A DNA stretch of 64,000 nt from VAZQ01 sp963739175 (GTDB lineage: Bacteria; Pseudomonadota; Alphaproteobacteria; Rhizobiales; Xanthobacteraceae): contig CAVTZH010000004.1 of NCBI GenBank assembly GCA_963739175.1, positions 62,001 through 126,000 on the forward strand. Reading direction: 5' to 3'. Within the stretch, counting starts at the first letter, position 1. Each line of letters starts with the position of its first letter. The translations under genes were made by a program, and so were the position numbers. Of this stretch, positions 27,879 to 36,101 are shown piece after piece. The notes under the pieces are model-generated. The model was not told where the DNA came from. It searched no databases and saw only the letters and a list, made by a program, of their open reading frames with translations.

Positions 27879-28649
27879 ATGTTGCACAGGTTGTTACTGC
27901 TGGCGTGCGGGCTGAATTGTTTCGCGATCGCTCCCGCGCTCGCGCAGGATACGCCGCTGTGGCGCACCGTCGGGCAGTGGCAGATCCGCGTCGACGCGAG
28001 CCTCGGCTACGGCTGCTTCCTGGTCGGCAGCTATACGCGCGGCACCGTGCTGCGGATCGGCATCGATCAGCAGAGCGGCAACGGCTACGTCATGGTCGGC
28101 AACGAGGCCTGGCGCTCGCTGCAGGTCGGCAATCAATACGATCTCGCGCTGCGCTTCGACAACAATTCGCCGTGGCGCGGACGCGCGACCGCACGGCGGA
28201 TCGGCTCCGGCGACATGGTGTTCCTCTATCTCTCGTTCGACCGCGCGCGCTTCCTGGTCGAGCTGGCGCGCCGGCTCAACATGACGATCTACTACCAGGG
28301 CGAGTTCGTGACCGCGCTGCCGCTGCATGGAACGAGCGCCGCCGTCCAGGAGATGATCAATTGCCAACGCGCCGCCGACATCGCCCGCAAGCGTGGCCGG
28401 CCGCAGGGCGATCCGTTCGCCGGCTCGCCGCCAGGCCCGGCCTCCGGCCCGAGCGGTCCGTCGTCCGCGCCGGGCGGTCCGACGTCGACGCCGCTCGGTC
28501 CGTCATCCGGACCTGGCGGTCCGTCGGGTGCACCAGGCGGCCCGTCGTTTGGACCTGGCGGTCCGTCGGGCGCACCAGGCGGCCCGTCATCCGGGCCCGG
28601 CGGTCCCTCGGGCGCACCCGGCGGCGGCCCGGTCTTTCGTCCAAACTAG
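27879..28649 (+). CDS. Secreted protein with collagen-like Gly/Pro/Ser tail
   Basis: A 256-residue protein with a Sec signal peptide ending near APALAQD. The mature N-terminal part (about 24-165) is a compact domain with one Cys early and one late (LGYGCFLVG, MINCQRAAD). No family was recognised beyond uncharacterised exported proteins. The last 80 residues are low-complexity Gly-Pro-Ser repeats with a strict 14-residue period (GPGGPSGAPGGPSF, GPGGPSGAPGGPSS), encoded by a 42 bp tandem repeat. It could be a flexible surface linker. It is divergent from higA. Confidence 0.75.
   Translation: MLHRLLLLACGLNCFAIAPALAQDTPLWRTVGQWQIRVDASLGYGCFLVGSYTRGTVLRIGIDQQSGNGYVMVGNEAWRSLQVGNQYDLALRFDNNSPWRGRATARRIGSGDMVFLYLSFDRARFLVELARRLNMTIYYQGEFVTALPLHGTSAAVQEMINCQRAADIARKRGRPQGDPFAGSPPGPASGPSGPSSAPGGPTSTPLGPSSGPGGPSGAPGGPSFGPGGPSGAPGGPSSGPGGPSGAPGGGPVFRPN
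28509..28631 (+). repeat. 42 bp tandem repeat encoding a collagen-like tail
   Basis: Units start at 28509, 28551 and 28593, exactly 42 bp apart; the third is incomplete. Differences between units are few and mostly at third codon positions, which suggests recent expansion with the reading frame kept. Related, more diverged Gly-Pro-Ser units precede them. The repeat number may vary between strains. Confidence 0.75.
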
Positions 28650-28672
28650 CGCGGCCGCTAGCCCCGATCTCG

Positions 28673-29347
28673 CTACAGCGGCTTGTACCAGCGCTGATCG
28701 TAGAGCGCGCCGGTGATCGGCGTCAGCGCGTTGCGGAACGCGCGGGTGTGCGGCGCAAGCTCGTGGGCGTCGTTGGAACGTTGATCCTTCCAGACCTCGA
28801 CCACCGTGAAATGATTGGTGCGGTTCTTCTGATGCACCACGTCGAAACGCAAATTGCCGGCGTCCTTGCGGCTCGGTCCGGCGAGCGCCGTGAGCGCGGC
28901 CATGGCCTTGTCGCGCGCGGGCCCGGGCACGTCGACATGGGTGACGACATAGACCACGCCGCCGCGCCCGGCCTGCGACGGGCCGAGCAAGGTCGGCAGT
29001 GAGAAACGGTCGTCGAACGGTGCAATCAGGTGCGGTGTGACCTTCTCGCGGAATTGCTTGTGATGCGCGCTCGCGACATGGGCGTCGAAGGACTGTTGGT
29101 CCTTCCAGCTCTCCAGGATCACGAACTCGCGCGCGGGCGCGGTGCGTTGCAGGATCTCGAAACGCGTGAGGCCGGCATCCTTGCGGCTCGCGTTTGCAAG
29201 CTGCCGCAGCAGCGTCACGACTTGGCCCTGGGTCGCCGGCACGACCTCGATGTAGGTGACCATGTGGATCGATGGATCGTCCTGCGCGCTTGCCGGGGTT
29301 GCCAGCGGCGCAAGCGCCATCGCAAGAACGAAGACATATTCGCGCAT
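28673..29347 (-). CDS. Exported protein with two antibiotic-biosynthesis-monooxygenase (ABM) domains
   Basis: A protein of about 224 residues with a Sec signal peptide ending near TPASAQD. Two tandem ABM-type (dimeric alpha/beta barrel) domains follow. The first has MVTYIEVVPATQGQVVTLLR and FVILESWKDQQSFDAH, the second VYVVTHVDVPGPARDKAM and FTVVEVWKDQRSNDAH. Most single ABM domains dimerise, so the fused pair probably forms an internal dimer. A periplasmic location is unusual for this fold. The function may be quinone or heme related but is not shown. ATG 29347 has the better spacing to GGGGAGG; ATG 29350 is next to it. Confidence 0.8.
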   Translation of the reverse strand: MREYVFVLAMALAPLATPASAQDDPSIHMVTYIEVVPATQGQVVTLLRQLANASRKDAGLTRFEILQRTAPAREFVILESWKDQQSFDAHVASAHHKQFREKVTPHLIAPFDDRFSLPTLLGPSQAGRGGVVYVVTHVDVPGPARDKAMAALTALAGPSRKDAGNLRFDVVHQKNRTNHFTVVEVWKDQRSNDAHELAPHTRAFRNALTPITGALYDQRWYKPL

Positions 29348-29472
29348 CATCAATCCTCCCCAAATTGTCTTGTTGTGGAACGGATCGTAGCCTTGCGCCG
29401 TGCAGGCCGTCAAAGGCGGGAACCACTGTCGCGGGCTCAACGTTATCCTCCAAAGCAAACGGAGGATCATCA

Positions 29473-29706
29473 ATGGTCGCACCCCACACCATCAAGGAAC
29501 ACATGGAGGTCGTGGGTTCCGACGGCGTTCATGTCGGAACCGTCGATCACATGGAAGGGGCCAACGAAATGAAGTTGACCAAGGGCGACGAAGAGGCGGG
29601 CGACGAGCACCACTTCATTCCGCTCGCCTGGGTCGATCACGTCGACCAGAAGGTGCACCTCAAACAGTCAGGAGCCGAGGCCAAGGCGCGCTGGAAAACG
29701 CACTAG
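29473..29706 (+). CDS. DUF2171 small protein
   Basis: A 77-residue acidic protein starting MVAPHTIKEHMEVVGSDGVH, behind a GGAGG site at 29461. The sequence VVGSDGVHVGTVDHMEG and HHFIPLAWVDHVDQKVHL is the DUF2171 pattern, related to the PRC-barrel fold. These small proteins are common in rhizobia and thought to be stress-related. Divergent from the ABM-domain gene with 125 bp between starts. Confidence 0.82.
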   Translation: MVAPHTIKEHMEVVGSDGVHVGTVDHMEGANEMKLTKGDEEAGDEHHFIPLAWVDHVDQKVHLKQSGAEAKARWKTH

Positions 29707-29757
29707 AACAATTGGCCCTCAATCTCGCCGCCGTCCGGCCGATCGCCGGGCGGCGGA

Positions 29758-31389
29758 TTATTTTGCCGTCAGTCCCGGTTGCGTGAGCAGGGTGTCGTAG
29801 GAGCGGCCACGGATATCGTAGACGCGCGCATAGACGACGCCGTCGCGCACGACCTCGAGCAACACCGGCGCGTCGAATTTCCGGCAATAGAACTCGCCGA
29901 GCATCATCGCGAAGTCGGCGCCCTTCGGATCCCAGGTGGTTTCGAAATCCGGGCCGAGCTCGACCTGCGGCGAACGGTGATGACCGCAGACCGCTAGCTT
30001 CCAGCGGCGGTCCTTCGGCTTCTGCAACTTGAGCTCGGCAATCTTTGCTGCGAGCCCCTGCGACGCCTGTTTCAGCGACAGCCCCCAATAGTCGAGCATG
30101 TAGCGCTCGCGCGCGCCGCGGACGCCGCCGGCGATCCGGTTAAACGACGTGTATTCGTAAGGGTGTACGCGCACGATATCGACGACCGGCAACGCGAGGC
30201 CGATGACGAAGACAACGGCCGCGGCCATCGCCGCCAGATGGCCGCGACGGCGCAGCGCATCGAACAACCAGGCGCCGGCGAGACCGCCGGCGACCGCGAG
30301 CGGCGGCACCACGAACAGAAAATGCCGCACGCCATTGTACATCGCCGGCCGCATCGCCACGGCGACCGCGATCGGCAGCGCGGCGGCCAGCGCCACGAGC
30401 AACAGCACCGCGCGGCGGTTTGGCTCATTGCCGCCGCGGAATGCGCCGATCAGCGCGCCAATGACGCCGCCGAGCGCGAGCGCGGTAAACATCTCGGGCA
30501 GCTTCAGCGCCAGCAGCGTCGGCAGGTAGCTGCGCGGCATCTGCGTGACCTTGACAAGTGCGCCGCCGAACAGCTCTTCCCATGGCTCCTCGAAGAAACG
30601 CGAGAAATATTGCAGCGCGCGAAACGGATTGAGCGGCTCCGCCGCGCCCCAGGGCCACACCAGGGCCATTGCCGCATAGCCGACGAGCAATCCGGGCAGC
30701 AGCCGCAGCAGGAAGCGCCCGCACGAGGCGGCCACCGAGCGCAGGCCGTCGCGGCGCGTCTCGATCGCGACGATCAGCATGAGCGCGCCCAGCGCATAGA
30801 GCGCGCCGAAGCCGCCCAGGATGCGGGTGCCGATCGCAAGTCCTGCTCCCAGACCGACCAGCACCACTGTCACGGCACCTGGCCGCGGATATTCCTCGAA
30901 CGCGCGCATCAGGCCGAGCAGCAGGAACGCCATCGCCACTGCGAACGGCGCGTCCTTGGCATTCATGAAGGCGTGGCCGACGAACAGCGGACAGGTCGCC
31001 AGCAGCGCGAGCGCGATGAAGCCGGCGAGCGGCCCGCCAACGCGCCGCCCGGTGCGCCAGACGATCACAAGGCCAAGCAGCCCGACGATCGCGCCGGTCA
31101 GCCGGCGCGTCTCGTAAACGCTAAACGGCAACACTTTCGCGAGCAGCGCGGCCGCGAGGTCGAAACCGCCGCCGTATTCGTAGAGGTTGACCCACGACAG
31201 CGCGCGCCGGTCGGTGAAGCCCGAGGCGTAGAGCTTCAGCAGCAGGTCGCCGTATTCGGCGTGGGTGTAGTCGTCCCAGCCGAGCCCATAATCACGGAAC
31301 GTCGCGAGCGCGACGACGGCCGCTATCGCCAAGAGCGCGAGCGCCAGGCGATCGGCAACATGCGCGGCGTGTGATTCTTGAGGCGCCAT
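29758..31389 (-). CDS. GT39/PMT-family membrane glycosyltransferase
   Basis: A 543-residue inner-membrane protein with about eleven hydrophobic helices and a C-terminal soluble part of about 110 residues. The first periplasmic loop has the catalytic region of polyprenyl-phosphate-sugar transferases: FRDYGLGWDDYTHAEYGD with an acidic pair near residue 39. The helices and the FMNAKDAPFAVAMAF segment fit the PMT/ArnT-like (PF13231) family. The acceptor is unknown; lipid A, polysaccharide or protein are all possible. It stands alone, convergent with the DUF2171 gene. Confidence 0.83.
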   Translation of the reverse strand: MAPQESHAAHVADRLALALLAIAAVVALATFRDYGLGWDDYTHAEYGDLLLKLYASGFTDRRALSWVNLYEYGGGFDLAAALLAKVLPFSVYETRRLTGAIVGLLGLVIVWRTGRRVGGPLAGFIALALLATCPLFVGHAFMNAKDAPFAVAMAFLLLGLMRAFEEYPRPGAVTVVLVGLGAGLAIGTRILGGFGALYALGALMLIVAIETRRDGLRSVAASCGRFLLRLLPGLLVGYAAMALVWPWGAAEPLNPFRALQYFSRFFEEPWEELFGGALVKVTQMPRSYLPTLLALKLPEMFTALALGGVIGALIGAFRGGNEPNRRAVLLLVALAAALPIAVAVAMRPAMYNGVRHFLFVVPPLAVAGGLAGAWLFDALRRRGHLAAMAAAVVFVIGLALPVVDIVRVHPYEYTSFNRIAGGVRGARERYMLDYWGLSLKQASQGLAAKIAELKLQKPKDRRWKLAVCGHHRSPQVELGPDFETTWDPKGADFAMMLGEFYCRKFDAPVLLEVVRDGVVYARVYDIRGRSYDTLLTQPGLTAK

Positions 31390-31414
31390 CGGCGGAGTAT
31401 GCCCGCCGCGCCGG

Positions 31415-31446
31415 GCAAAACAAAAGCGGGGTCTATTGCCCCGCTT
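31415..31446 (-). terminator. Rho-independent terminator after sodB
   Basis: On the minus strand an 8 bp perfect stem (AAGCGGGG and CCCCGCTT) with a 7-base loop is followed by TTGTTTTG. It lies 26 bp beyond the sodB stop and is in the right orientation for sodB. Confidence 0.75.
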
Positions 31447-31471
31447 CCGCTTGTGGCCTCTTTCGGAGCGG

Positions 31472-32074
31472 CTATTTCATCGCCGCGTCGTACATCTTCG
31501 CGACGTATTCCCAATTGACCAGCTGGTCGAGGAACGCCTTGAGGTAGTCGGGCCGGCGGTTGCGATAGTCGATGTAATACGAGTGCTCCCAGACGTCGCA
31601 GCCGAGGATCGGTTTGCCGCCATGCACCAGCGGTGACTCGCCGTTCGCCGTCTTGGTCACCTGGATCTTGCCGTCGACCACCGCGAGCCAGCACCAGCCG
31701 GAGCCGAACTGGCCGACGCCGGCGGCGACGAAGTCCTCTTTCATCTTTGCCACCGAGCCGATATCGGAGACGATCTTCTTCTCGAGGTTGGCGGGCAGCT
31801 TGTCGCCGCCGCCGTTCGGCTTCATCCACTGCCAGAAGTGCAGGTGGTTGTAGTGCTGCCCGGCATTGTTGAAGAGCCCGGCATTCTTGCCGAACGACCC
31901 TTTGACGATGTCCTCGAGCGATTTGCCGTCCCACTCGGTGCCCTTGAGCAGGTTGTTGCCGTTGTTGACGTAGGCGAGGTGGTGCTTGTCGTGGTGGTAC
32001 TCGAGCGTCTCGCGCGACATGTAGGGGGCGAGCGCATCGTGGGAGTAAGGCAGATCAGGCAGCTTGAACGACAT
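31472..32074 (-). CDS. sodB: Iron superoxide dismutase
   Basis: A 200-residue dismutase converting superoxide to oxygen and hydrogen peroxide. The metal ligands are His27 (LEYHHDKHH), the His in AGQHYNHLHFWQW, and Asp/His in CDVWEHSYYIDYRN. The Gln in NNAGQHYNH lies at the position typical of Fe enzymes, in contrast to the late Gln of Mn enzymes, so it is called Fe-type. There is no signal peptide. A typical terminator follows; the 170 bp to the divergent gene include its promoter. Confidence 0.95.
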   Translation of the reverse strand: MSFKLPDLPYSHDALAPYMSRETLEYHHDKHHLAYVNNGNNLLKGTEWDGKSLEDIVKGSFGKNAGLFNNAGQHYNHLHFWQWMKPNGGGDKLPANLEKKIVSDIGSVAKMKEDFVAAGVGQFGSGWCWLAVVDGKIQVTKTANGESPLVHGGKPILGCDVWEHSYYIDYRNRRPDYLKAFLDQLVNWEYVAKMYDAAMK

Positions 32075-32244
32075 CAGTTTCTCCTCAGTGATTGCAAGTC
32101 GGTATCTACTATGTGGGTCCGCCGCTGGCGAGCCGTCATCCCCATTCCCCCGAATTCACGCCGTGCATCCGTTGAGCAGGTCCGTACTTGTGCTATCGTA
32201 CCTGCCGCTTCGAACTGGACAAATTCGAAACTTGGGGGGCTTCC

Positions 32245-32841
32245 ATGGTTGCATTCTTCCAATCGCTTCATAAGACGCTCGCTGCGGGCGTCGGTCTGCT
32301 GATCGTCCTCATCATCCTCGTCGGCTTGATCAGCGGCAGCTTCGTCAAGTTCGACTCGGGATATTGGCTGTTCTTCTGGCGCTGGCTGCACATCATGGCC
32401 GGCATCATGTGGATGGGCCTACTCTGGTATCTCAACTTCGTGCAGACGCCGACCGTTCCCAAGATCGAGCCCGCCGAGCATCGCGCTGCGATCACCAAGT
32501 TCATCGCGCCGAACGTGCTGTTCTGGTTCCGCTATGCCGCGCTCGCGACCGTGGTGTTTGGCCTCCTCCTGGCGTTGCATCAGGGCTACTTGATCCAAGC
32601 GCTGACCTTCCAGAAAGGCGTCTATGTCATCGGCATCGGCATGTGGCTGGCGCTGATCATGGCCTTCAACGTCTGGTTCATCATCTGGCCGAACCAGCAG
32701 AAGGTGCTGGGGCTGGTCGAGGCGTCCGCCGACGCGAAGGCGGCGGCCGCGCGCCTCGCCGGCATGACCTCGCGCATCAACACCATGCTGTCGATCCCGA
32801 TGCTCTATTGTATGGTGGCGCAGCGTCACGCCGGGTTCTGA
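32245..32841 (+). CDS. puuD: PuuD-like urate hydroxylase membrane domain, short form
   Basis: A 198-residue membrane protein from ATG 32245. It matches the urate oxidase N-terminal (PF06181) domain of PuuD: FFWRWLHIMAGIMWMGLLWY and LNFVQTPTVPKIEP, then FWFRYAALATVVFGLLLA and FNVWFIIWPNQQKVLGL. His and Trp residues in the helices could bind heme. Full PuuD has further helices and a cytochrome c domain; here the gene ends after about four helices with no CxxCH. It may be a distinct short family, and urate activity is not certain. No other purine genes are near. Confidence 0.75.
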   Translation: MVAFFQSLHKTLAAGVGLLIVLIILVGLISGSFVKFDSGYWLFFWRWLHIMAGIMWMGLLWYLNFVQTPTVPKIEPAEHRAAITKFIAPNVLFWFRYAALATVVFGLLLALHQGYLIQALTFQKGVYVIGIGMWLALIMAFNVWFIIWPNQQKVLGLVEASADAKAAAARLAGMTSRINTMLSIPMLYCMVAQRHAGF

Positions 32842-33143
32842 TCGCGCGCCATAAATTCACGGCGCCCACAAGGACGACTCCGGTCGCGCCGGCTTTGCCC
32901 GTGACGGGCCGGAGTTGAAAAGCTAACAGCCCGTCGCCACGGTGGTTCCATGCCGGCGGGCTGCTTGAGTCCCGTTTCTCCGGCCGCCAGCGCTCCCCAG
33001 GGCCGTTAATCAAGATTAAGAGTTGCGGCCGTGGGTATTCACAATAAGGATTGCGTGTTCTCAAGAACAGGATCAAAATTCTTTGCTAACCATAGCGGCC
33101 GGGGCTGCTTGGGTTATGGGGCGTGGGGCGGGGCGTTAGTGGT
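32842..33143. other. 302 bp intergenic region
   Basis: No gene is supported here. A GC-rich inverted repeat (GACTCCGG at 32876 with CCGGAGTT at 32909) could end the puuD-like transcript. The part before the next gene is more AT-rich (33010-33090) and is a likely promoter region, but no boxes were assigned. Confidence 0.4.
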
Positions 33144-34064
33144 ATGTCCGTTATCCTGCTAGTGCTGGGTATACTGCTGGCTGCCGCCGGCGGGGCGTTG
33201 ATCGGTTTTGGTATACCGATCAACGAGTTAAACCTTGGCGCTACACTTATTTTGGCAGGCGCTTTTGCCGTCGTCGGCGGGCTGTTGCTGGTTGGTCTGT
33301 CAGCAGTGGTGACCGAATTGGGGCGCGTCACCGCCGCGCTGAAAGCATCCCAGCCGCAAGCCCAAACCGCCGCCGCGCGTCCCGCGCGGATCGAAGTGCT
33401 GGCGCCGCCGGCCGAGACCGTTGCCCGCGAGCCCGTTAAGGAAGTCGTTAACGAGCCGGAGCCGCCACCGGTCCCGGTGCCCGCCGCCCCACCGCCGACC
33501 CTGGCCGTCGAGGTCTCGTCCTCGGCCATCGAGCGCCTGCGTTCGACCATTCCGCGGTCGGACAAGGCCGTGCCGGAACCCGCGGACAGCGTGCCGCTGT
33601 CGCCCAACGGCCAGCAGGCTGCCCATCATGTCGAGCCGCCGACCCAGGTCGAGCCGGTGCCGCGATCGGCCGGCGCGGCGGCGGTCGAGACCCGCGAGCC
33701 GAAGCTCGACTTCCTGTTCCGTCCGCGCCAGGCGCGGCAGGCGTCGCCACCGCAGCAGCAGGAGCCTTTCGATTCACTTTGGCCGAAGCGGCCTGCCCAC
33801 GCCGGGCAAGCCGATCCCCGGCTCGAAGTGGCACGTGCGCCCGCTGCGACCGGCGCGTCGTATGCGCCACCCGCGGCCCAGCCGGAGCCATCTCCGGCGC
33901 CCGCTCCGCAGGAGCGTACGGTGGCGATCCTCAAGTCCGGCGTGGTCGATGGCATGGCCTATACGCTCTATGCCGACGGCTCGATCGAGGCACAGCTCCC
34001 GCAGGGCACGGTGCGCTTCGGATCGATCGCCGAGTTGCGCGCGCACATCGAGAACAACGCGTAG
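33144..34064 (+). CDS. Membrane-anchored Pro/Ala-rich conserved hypothetical protein
   Basis: A 306-residue protein from ATG 33144 (MSVILLVLGILLAAAGGALI). Two hydrophobic helices at 1-60 anchor it. A long disordered Pro/Ala/Glu-rich region follows (about 75-265), then a small conserved C-terminal domain (VDGMAYTLYADGSIEAQLP, FGSIAELRAHIE). The architecture of membrane hairpin, linker and small end domain is typical of uncharacterised proteins of Bradyrhizobium relatives. The cytoplasmic end domain may bind a partner. A GTG at 33123 is also in frame. Confidence 0.7.
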   Translation: MSVILLVLGILLAAAGGALIGFGIPINELNLGATLILAGAFAVVGGLLLVGLSAVVTELGRVTAALKASQPQAQTAAARPARIEVLAPPAETVAREPVKEVVNEPEPPPVPVPAAPPPTLAVEVSSSAIERLRSTIPRSDKAVPEPADSVPLSPNGQQAAHHVEPPTQVEPVPRSAGAAAVETREPKLDFLFRPRQARQASPPQQQEPFDSLWPKRPAHAGQADPRLEVARAPAATGASYAPPAAQPEPSPAPAPQERTVAILKSGVVDGMAYTLYADGSIEAQLPQGTVRFGSIAELRAHIENNA

Positions 34065-34078
34065 AGAACAACGCGTAG
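34051..34078. repeat. 14 bp exact tandem duplication at the stop codon
   Basis: AGAACAACGCGTAG occurs twice in direct succession (34051-34064 and 34065-34078). The first copy contains the stop codon of the preceding gene, so the protein is unchanged. The length is not a multiple of three. It looks like a recent slippage event. Confidence 0.8.
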
Positions 34079-34502
34079 CGCGTTCACCTGTGTTCGGTGG
34101 TTGCACCGCGTCGCTCGTTCGCCGAGCCGCGCGCACAGTATTTGTGCCCTGACTATTGGCGGCGCCTTTCCCAATACAGAATTCACAACGGCTCAGGGCC
34201 TGCGATCATTGTTTTTGCGGGAATTTGGCCGATCCCAAGCCATGGCGATGGCCTCCGATGGGAGAGTTTGACCTGTAACTTTGAGAACAGCGCAATAATT
34301 CCAGGGATTTACTTGTCGCAGCGCGTATTCTCATCTTGCGCCGAATAAAGAAGTCGCTAAGAATGCCAAGCATAACTGGCTCCCCGATTCTTGCCATTGA
34401 AGACGTTGAGGCGCCTTTATCGACCCGCGTCGGTCGAAATACTAAAGCGCGATGGCGATCGGCAGGCATAACAGACCAATCGGGCAACAGGATCAGTATG
34501 CA
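34065..34502. other. 438 bp region upstream of mucR
   Basis: No gene is supported. Apart from the tail of the 14 bp duplication, the segment is more AT-rich than its neighbours, especially 34250-34370. MucR regulators often control their own promoter through AT-rich DNA, so this is the probable mucR regulatory region. No exact operator was identified. Confidence 0.4.
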
Positions 34503-34919
34503 ATGAACGACAATGGCTCAGGCGGATCATACATCGGGCTGACGGCGACGATCGTCTCGGCCTATGTGAGCAACAATTCGGTGCCGGCACAGGAGCTGTC
34601 GAACCTGATCAATCAGGTGCATTCGGCCCTGACGCGGGTATCGAGCGGCCAGGGCGATTTGCCGAGTGAGCCGCTGCGGCCTGCGGTGTCGGTCAAGAAG
34701 TCGATCACGCCCGAGCACATCGTCTGCCTGGAAGACGGCAAGAAGTTCAAGTCGCTCAAGCGCCACCTCCGCACCCAGTACGGCATGACGCCCGAGCAGT
34801 ACCGCGAGAAATGGGGACTGCCGGCGGACTATCCGATGGTCGCGCCCAACTATGCGCAGGCCCGCTCGCAGCTTGCCAAACAGATGGGTCTCGGCCAGCA
34901 GCGCCGCCGCCGCAAATAG
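34503..34919 (+). CDS. mucR: MucR/Ros-type transcriptional regulator
   Basis: A 138-residue regulator. The N-terminal helix region (residues 8-45, oligomerisation in the family) is followed by the zinc-finger-like DNA-binding domain CLEDGKKFKSLKRHLRTQYG, then MTPEQYREKWGLPADYPMVA and a basic end (QQRRRRK). Of the usual metal ligands, Cys75, Asp78 and His88 are present, but the last His is Gln92. The domain may therefore fold without zinc, as reported for some Ros/MucR homologues. MucR proteins are broad H-NS-like regulators of polysaccharide, motility and cell-cycle genes in rhizobia. Confidence 0.93.
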   Translation: MNDNGSGGSYIGLTATIVSAYVSNNSVPAQELSNLINQVHSALTRVSSGQGDLPSEPLRPAVSVKKSITPEHIVCLEDGKKFKSLKRHLRTQYGMTPEQYREKWGLPADYPMVAPNYAQARSQLAKQMGLGQQRRRRK

Positions 34920-34927
34920 CGGTTGAG

Positions 34928-35374
34928 CTACTGCGCCATCGCGCTGCGGGCGTCGCTCTTGATGCGCTCGACCATGGAGCGGAATCCGTTCGAGCGCTGC
35001 GGCGTCAAGTGCTCGCGCAGGCCGAGCTGATTGAACAGCGCGACCGCATCGGTGGCGAGGATTTCCTTGGCGTTACGGCCGGAATAGGTCGCGAGCAGGA
35101 TGGCGATCAGGCCTTTCACGATGTGCGCGTCGCTATCGCCCACGAACGACAGGACCGGCCCCTGCGTGCCGTCCGGTTGCACCGTGGTCGCGAGCCAGAC
35201 CTGGCTGGCGCAGCCCTGCACCTTGTTCCGCTCGTTGCGGTCGCCCTCGTCGAGCGGGCGAAGCTTGCGGCCGAGCTCGATTACATAGCGGTAGCGATCG
35301 TCCCAATCGTCGAGCAACGAGAAGTCGTCGACGATGGCGTCGATATTGGCGGCAGCCGCGTGAGTATCCGTCAT
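34928..35374 (-). CDS. sufE: SufE-family Fe-S cluster assembly sulfur acceptor
   Basis: A 148-residue SufE protein that accepts persulfide sulfur from the SufS cysteine desulfurase and enhances its activity. The active-site Cys is in KVQGCASQVWL (near residue 54), and FSLLDDWDDRYRYVIELGR, SDAHIVKGLIAILL and the Gly-Leu-Arg region are typical. ATG 35374 (MTDTHAAAANIDAIVDDF) is the family start. No other suf gene is in the window. The stop lies eight bases from the mucR stop (convergent). Confidence 0.93.
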   Translation of the reverse strand: MTDTHAAAANIDAIVDDFSLLDDWDDRYRYVIELGRKLRPLDEGDRNERNKVQGCASQVWLATTVQPDGTQGPVLSFVGDSDAHIVKGLIAILLATYSGRNAKEILATDAVALFNQLGLREHLTPQRSNGFRSMVERIKSDARSAMAQ

Positions 35375-35435
35375 GTCGACTATATAGGCGAGAAGTGCCG
35401 CCGAAACTACGGTGCTGGCAGTCGAATTCGGTCGG

Positions 35436-36068
35436 TTATCGCGTGGGTTTCCAGGCCGCGGCCGCGCCAATGTGGTTGGCGAAATACGACGCCAGACCCC
35501 ACACGTCGGCCTTGATGCTGTCCACGGTCGCCCCAAAATCCGCAAACCGATGGGTCCGATCGGCCTCGGCCATCGCCGCCTGCAATTTCGTCTCCGCTTC
35601 TGCGACCAATTGCCCAACGATCTCGACGGATCCTGGGATCGGCCCGCCGGGATGGACCGGAAGATCCATGAACTGTGCGGTGCGCTCGTCCTCGGGCAGA
35701 AACACCACGTTCCAATCGTCGTACGGGAACAGCTGCAGCCGCATCATAAGGAAGCTGCCCAACTCTCCGTTCCAGCACGGTTCGCCGAAAAGATAGTAAG
35801 GTCGCACGCGGCCGCCGGTCGTCTGTCTCTCGACGTCGCGATTGATCTCGGCAAGCTTGGCCTCGAGCCGCGCACGGTCGCGCTCGACGCGCGCATCGAC
35901 CAACTCTTGCGTGGGAACCAAATTCGCGTCGTCATCGGGGTTCATCCCCATCTGACGAAGAAGATTGCCGGTCTCGCCCTGCCAGAGCTCGGCGGGAATC
36001 ACGCTTCGTTGCGAAACCTGCGTGTCGCTGGTCGGCGCGGCAGCTGGCCTGTTGCGCTTGCCGAACAT
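35436..36068 (-). CDS. Conserved hypothetical protein
   Basis: A soluble 210-residue protein beginning MFGKRNRPAAAPTSDTQVSQ. It is acidic, with a helical middle rich in Glu/Arg (ERDRARLEAKLAEINRDVER) and a conserved-looking centre (YYLFGEPCWNGELGSFLMMR, FFPEDER-type segment, HPGGPIPGSVE). No signal peptide, helix bundle or known motif was recognised. It lies between sufE and the DUF5330 gene on the same strand, 61 bp from sufE. Confidence 0.68.
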   Translation of the reverse strand: MFGKRNRPAAAPTSDTQVSQRSVIPAELWQGETGNLLRQMGMNPDDDANLVPTQELVDARVERDRARLEAKLAEINRDVERQTTGGRVRPYYLFGEPCWNGELGSFLMMRLQLFPYDDWNVVFLPEDERTAQFMDLPVHPGGPIPGSVEIVGQLVAEAETKLQAAMAEADRTHRFADFGATVDSIKADVWGLASYFANHIGAAAAWKPTR

Positions 36069-36101
36069 GAAGGTCCAACCAAATGGAAAAAATACGGGGT
36101 G

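Noticed and set aside
33435..33452. TTAA...TTAAC resembling a CtrA site inside the coding region
   Set aside because: The spacer is eight bases, not seven, and it lies within codons of a supported gene.
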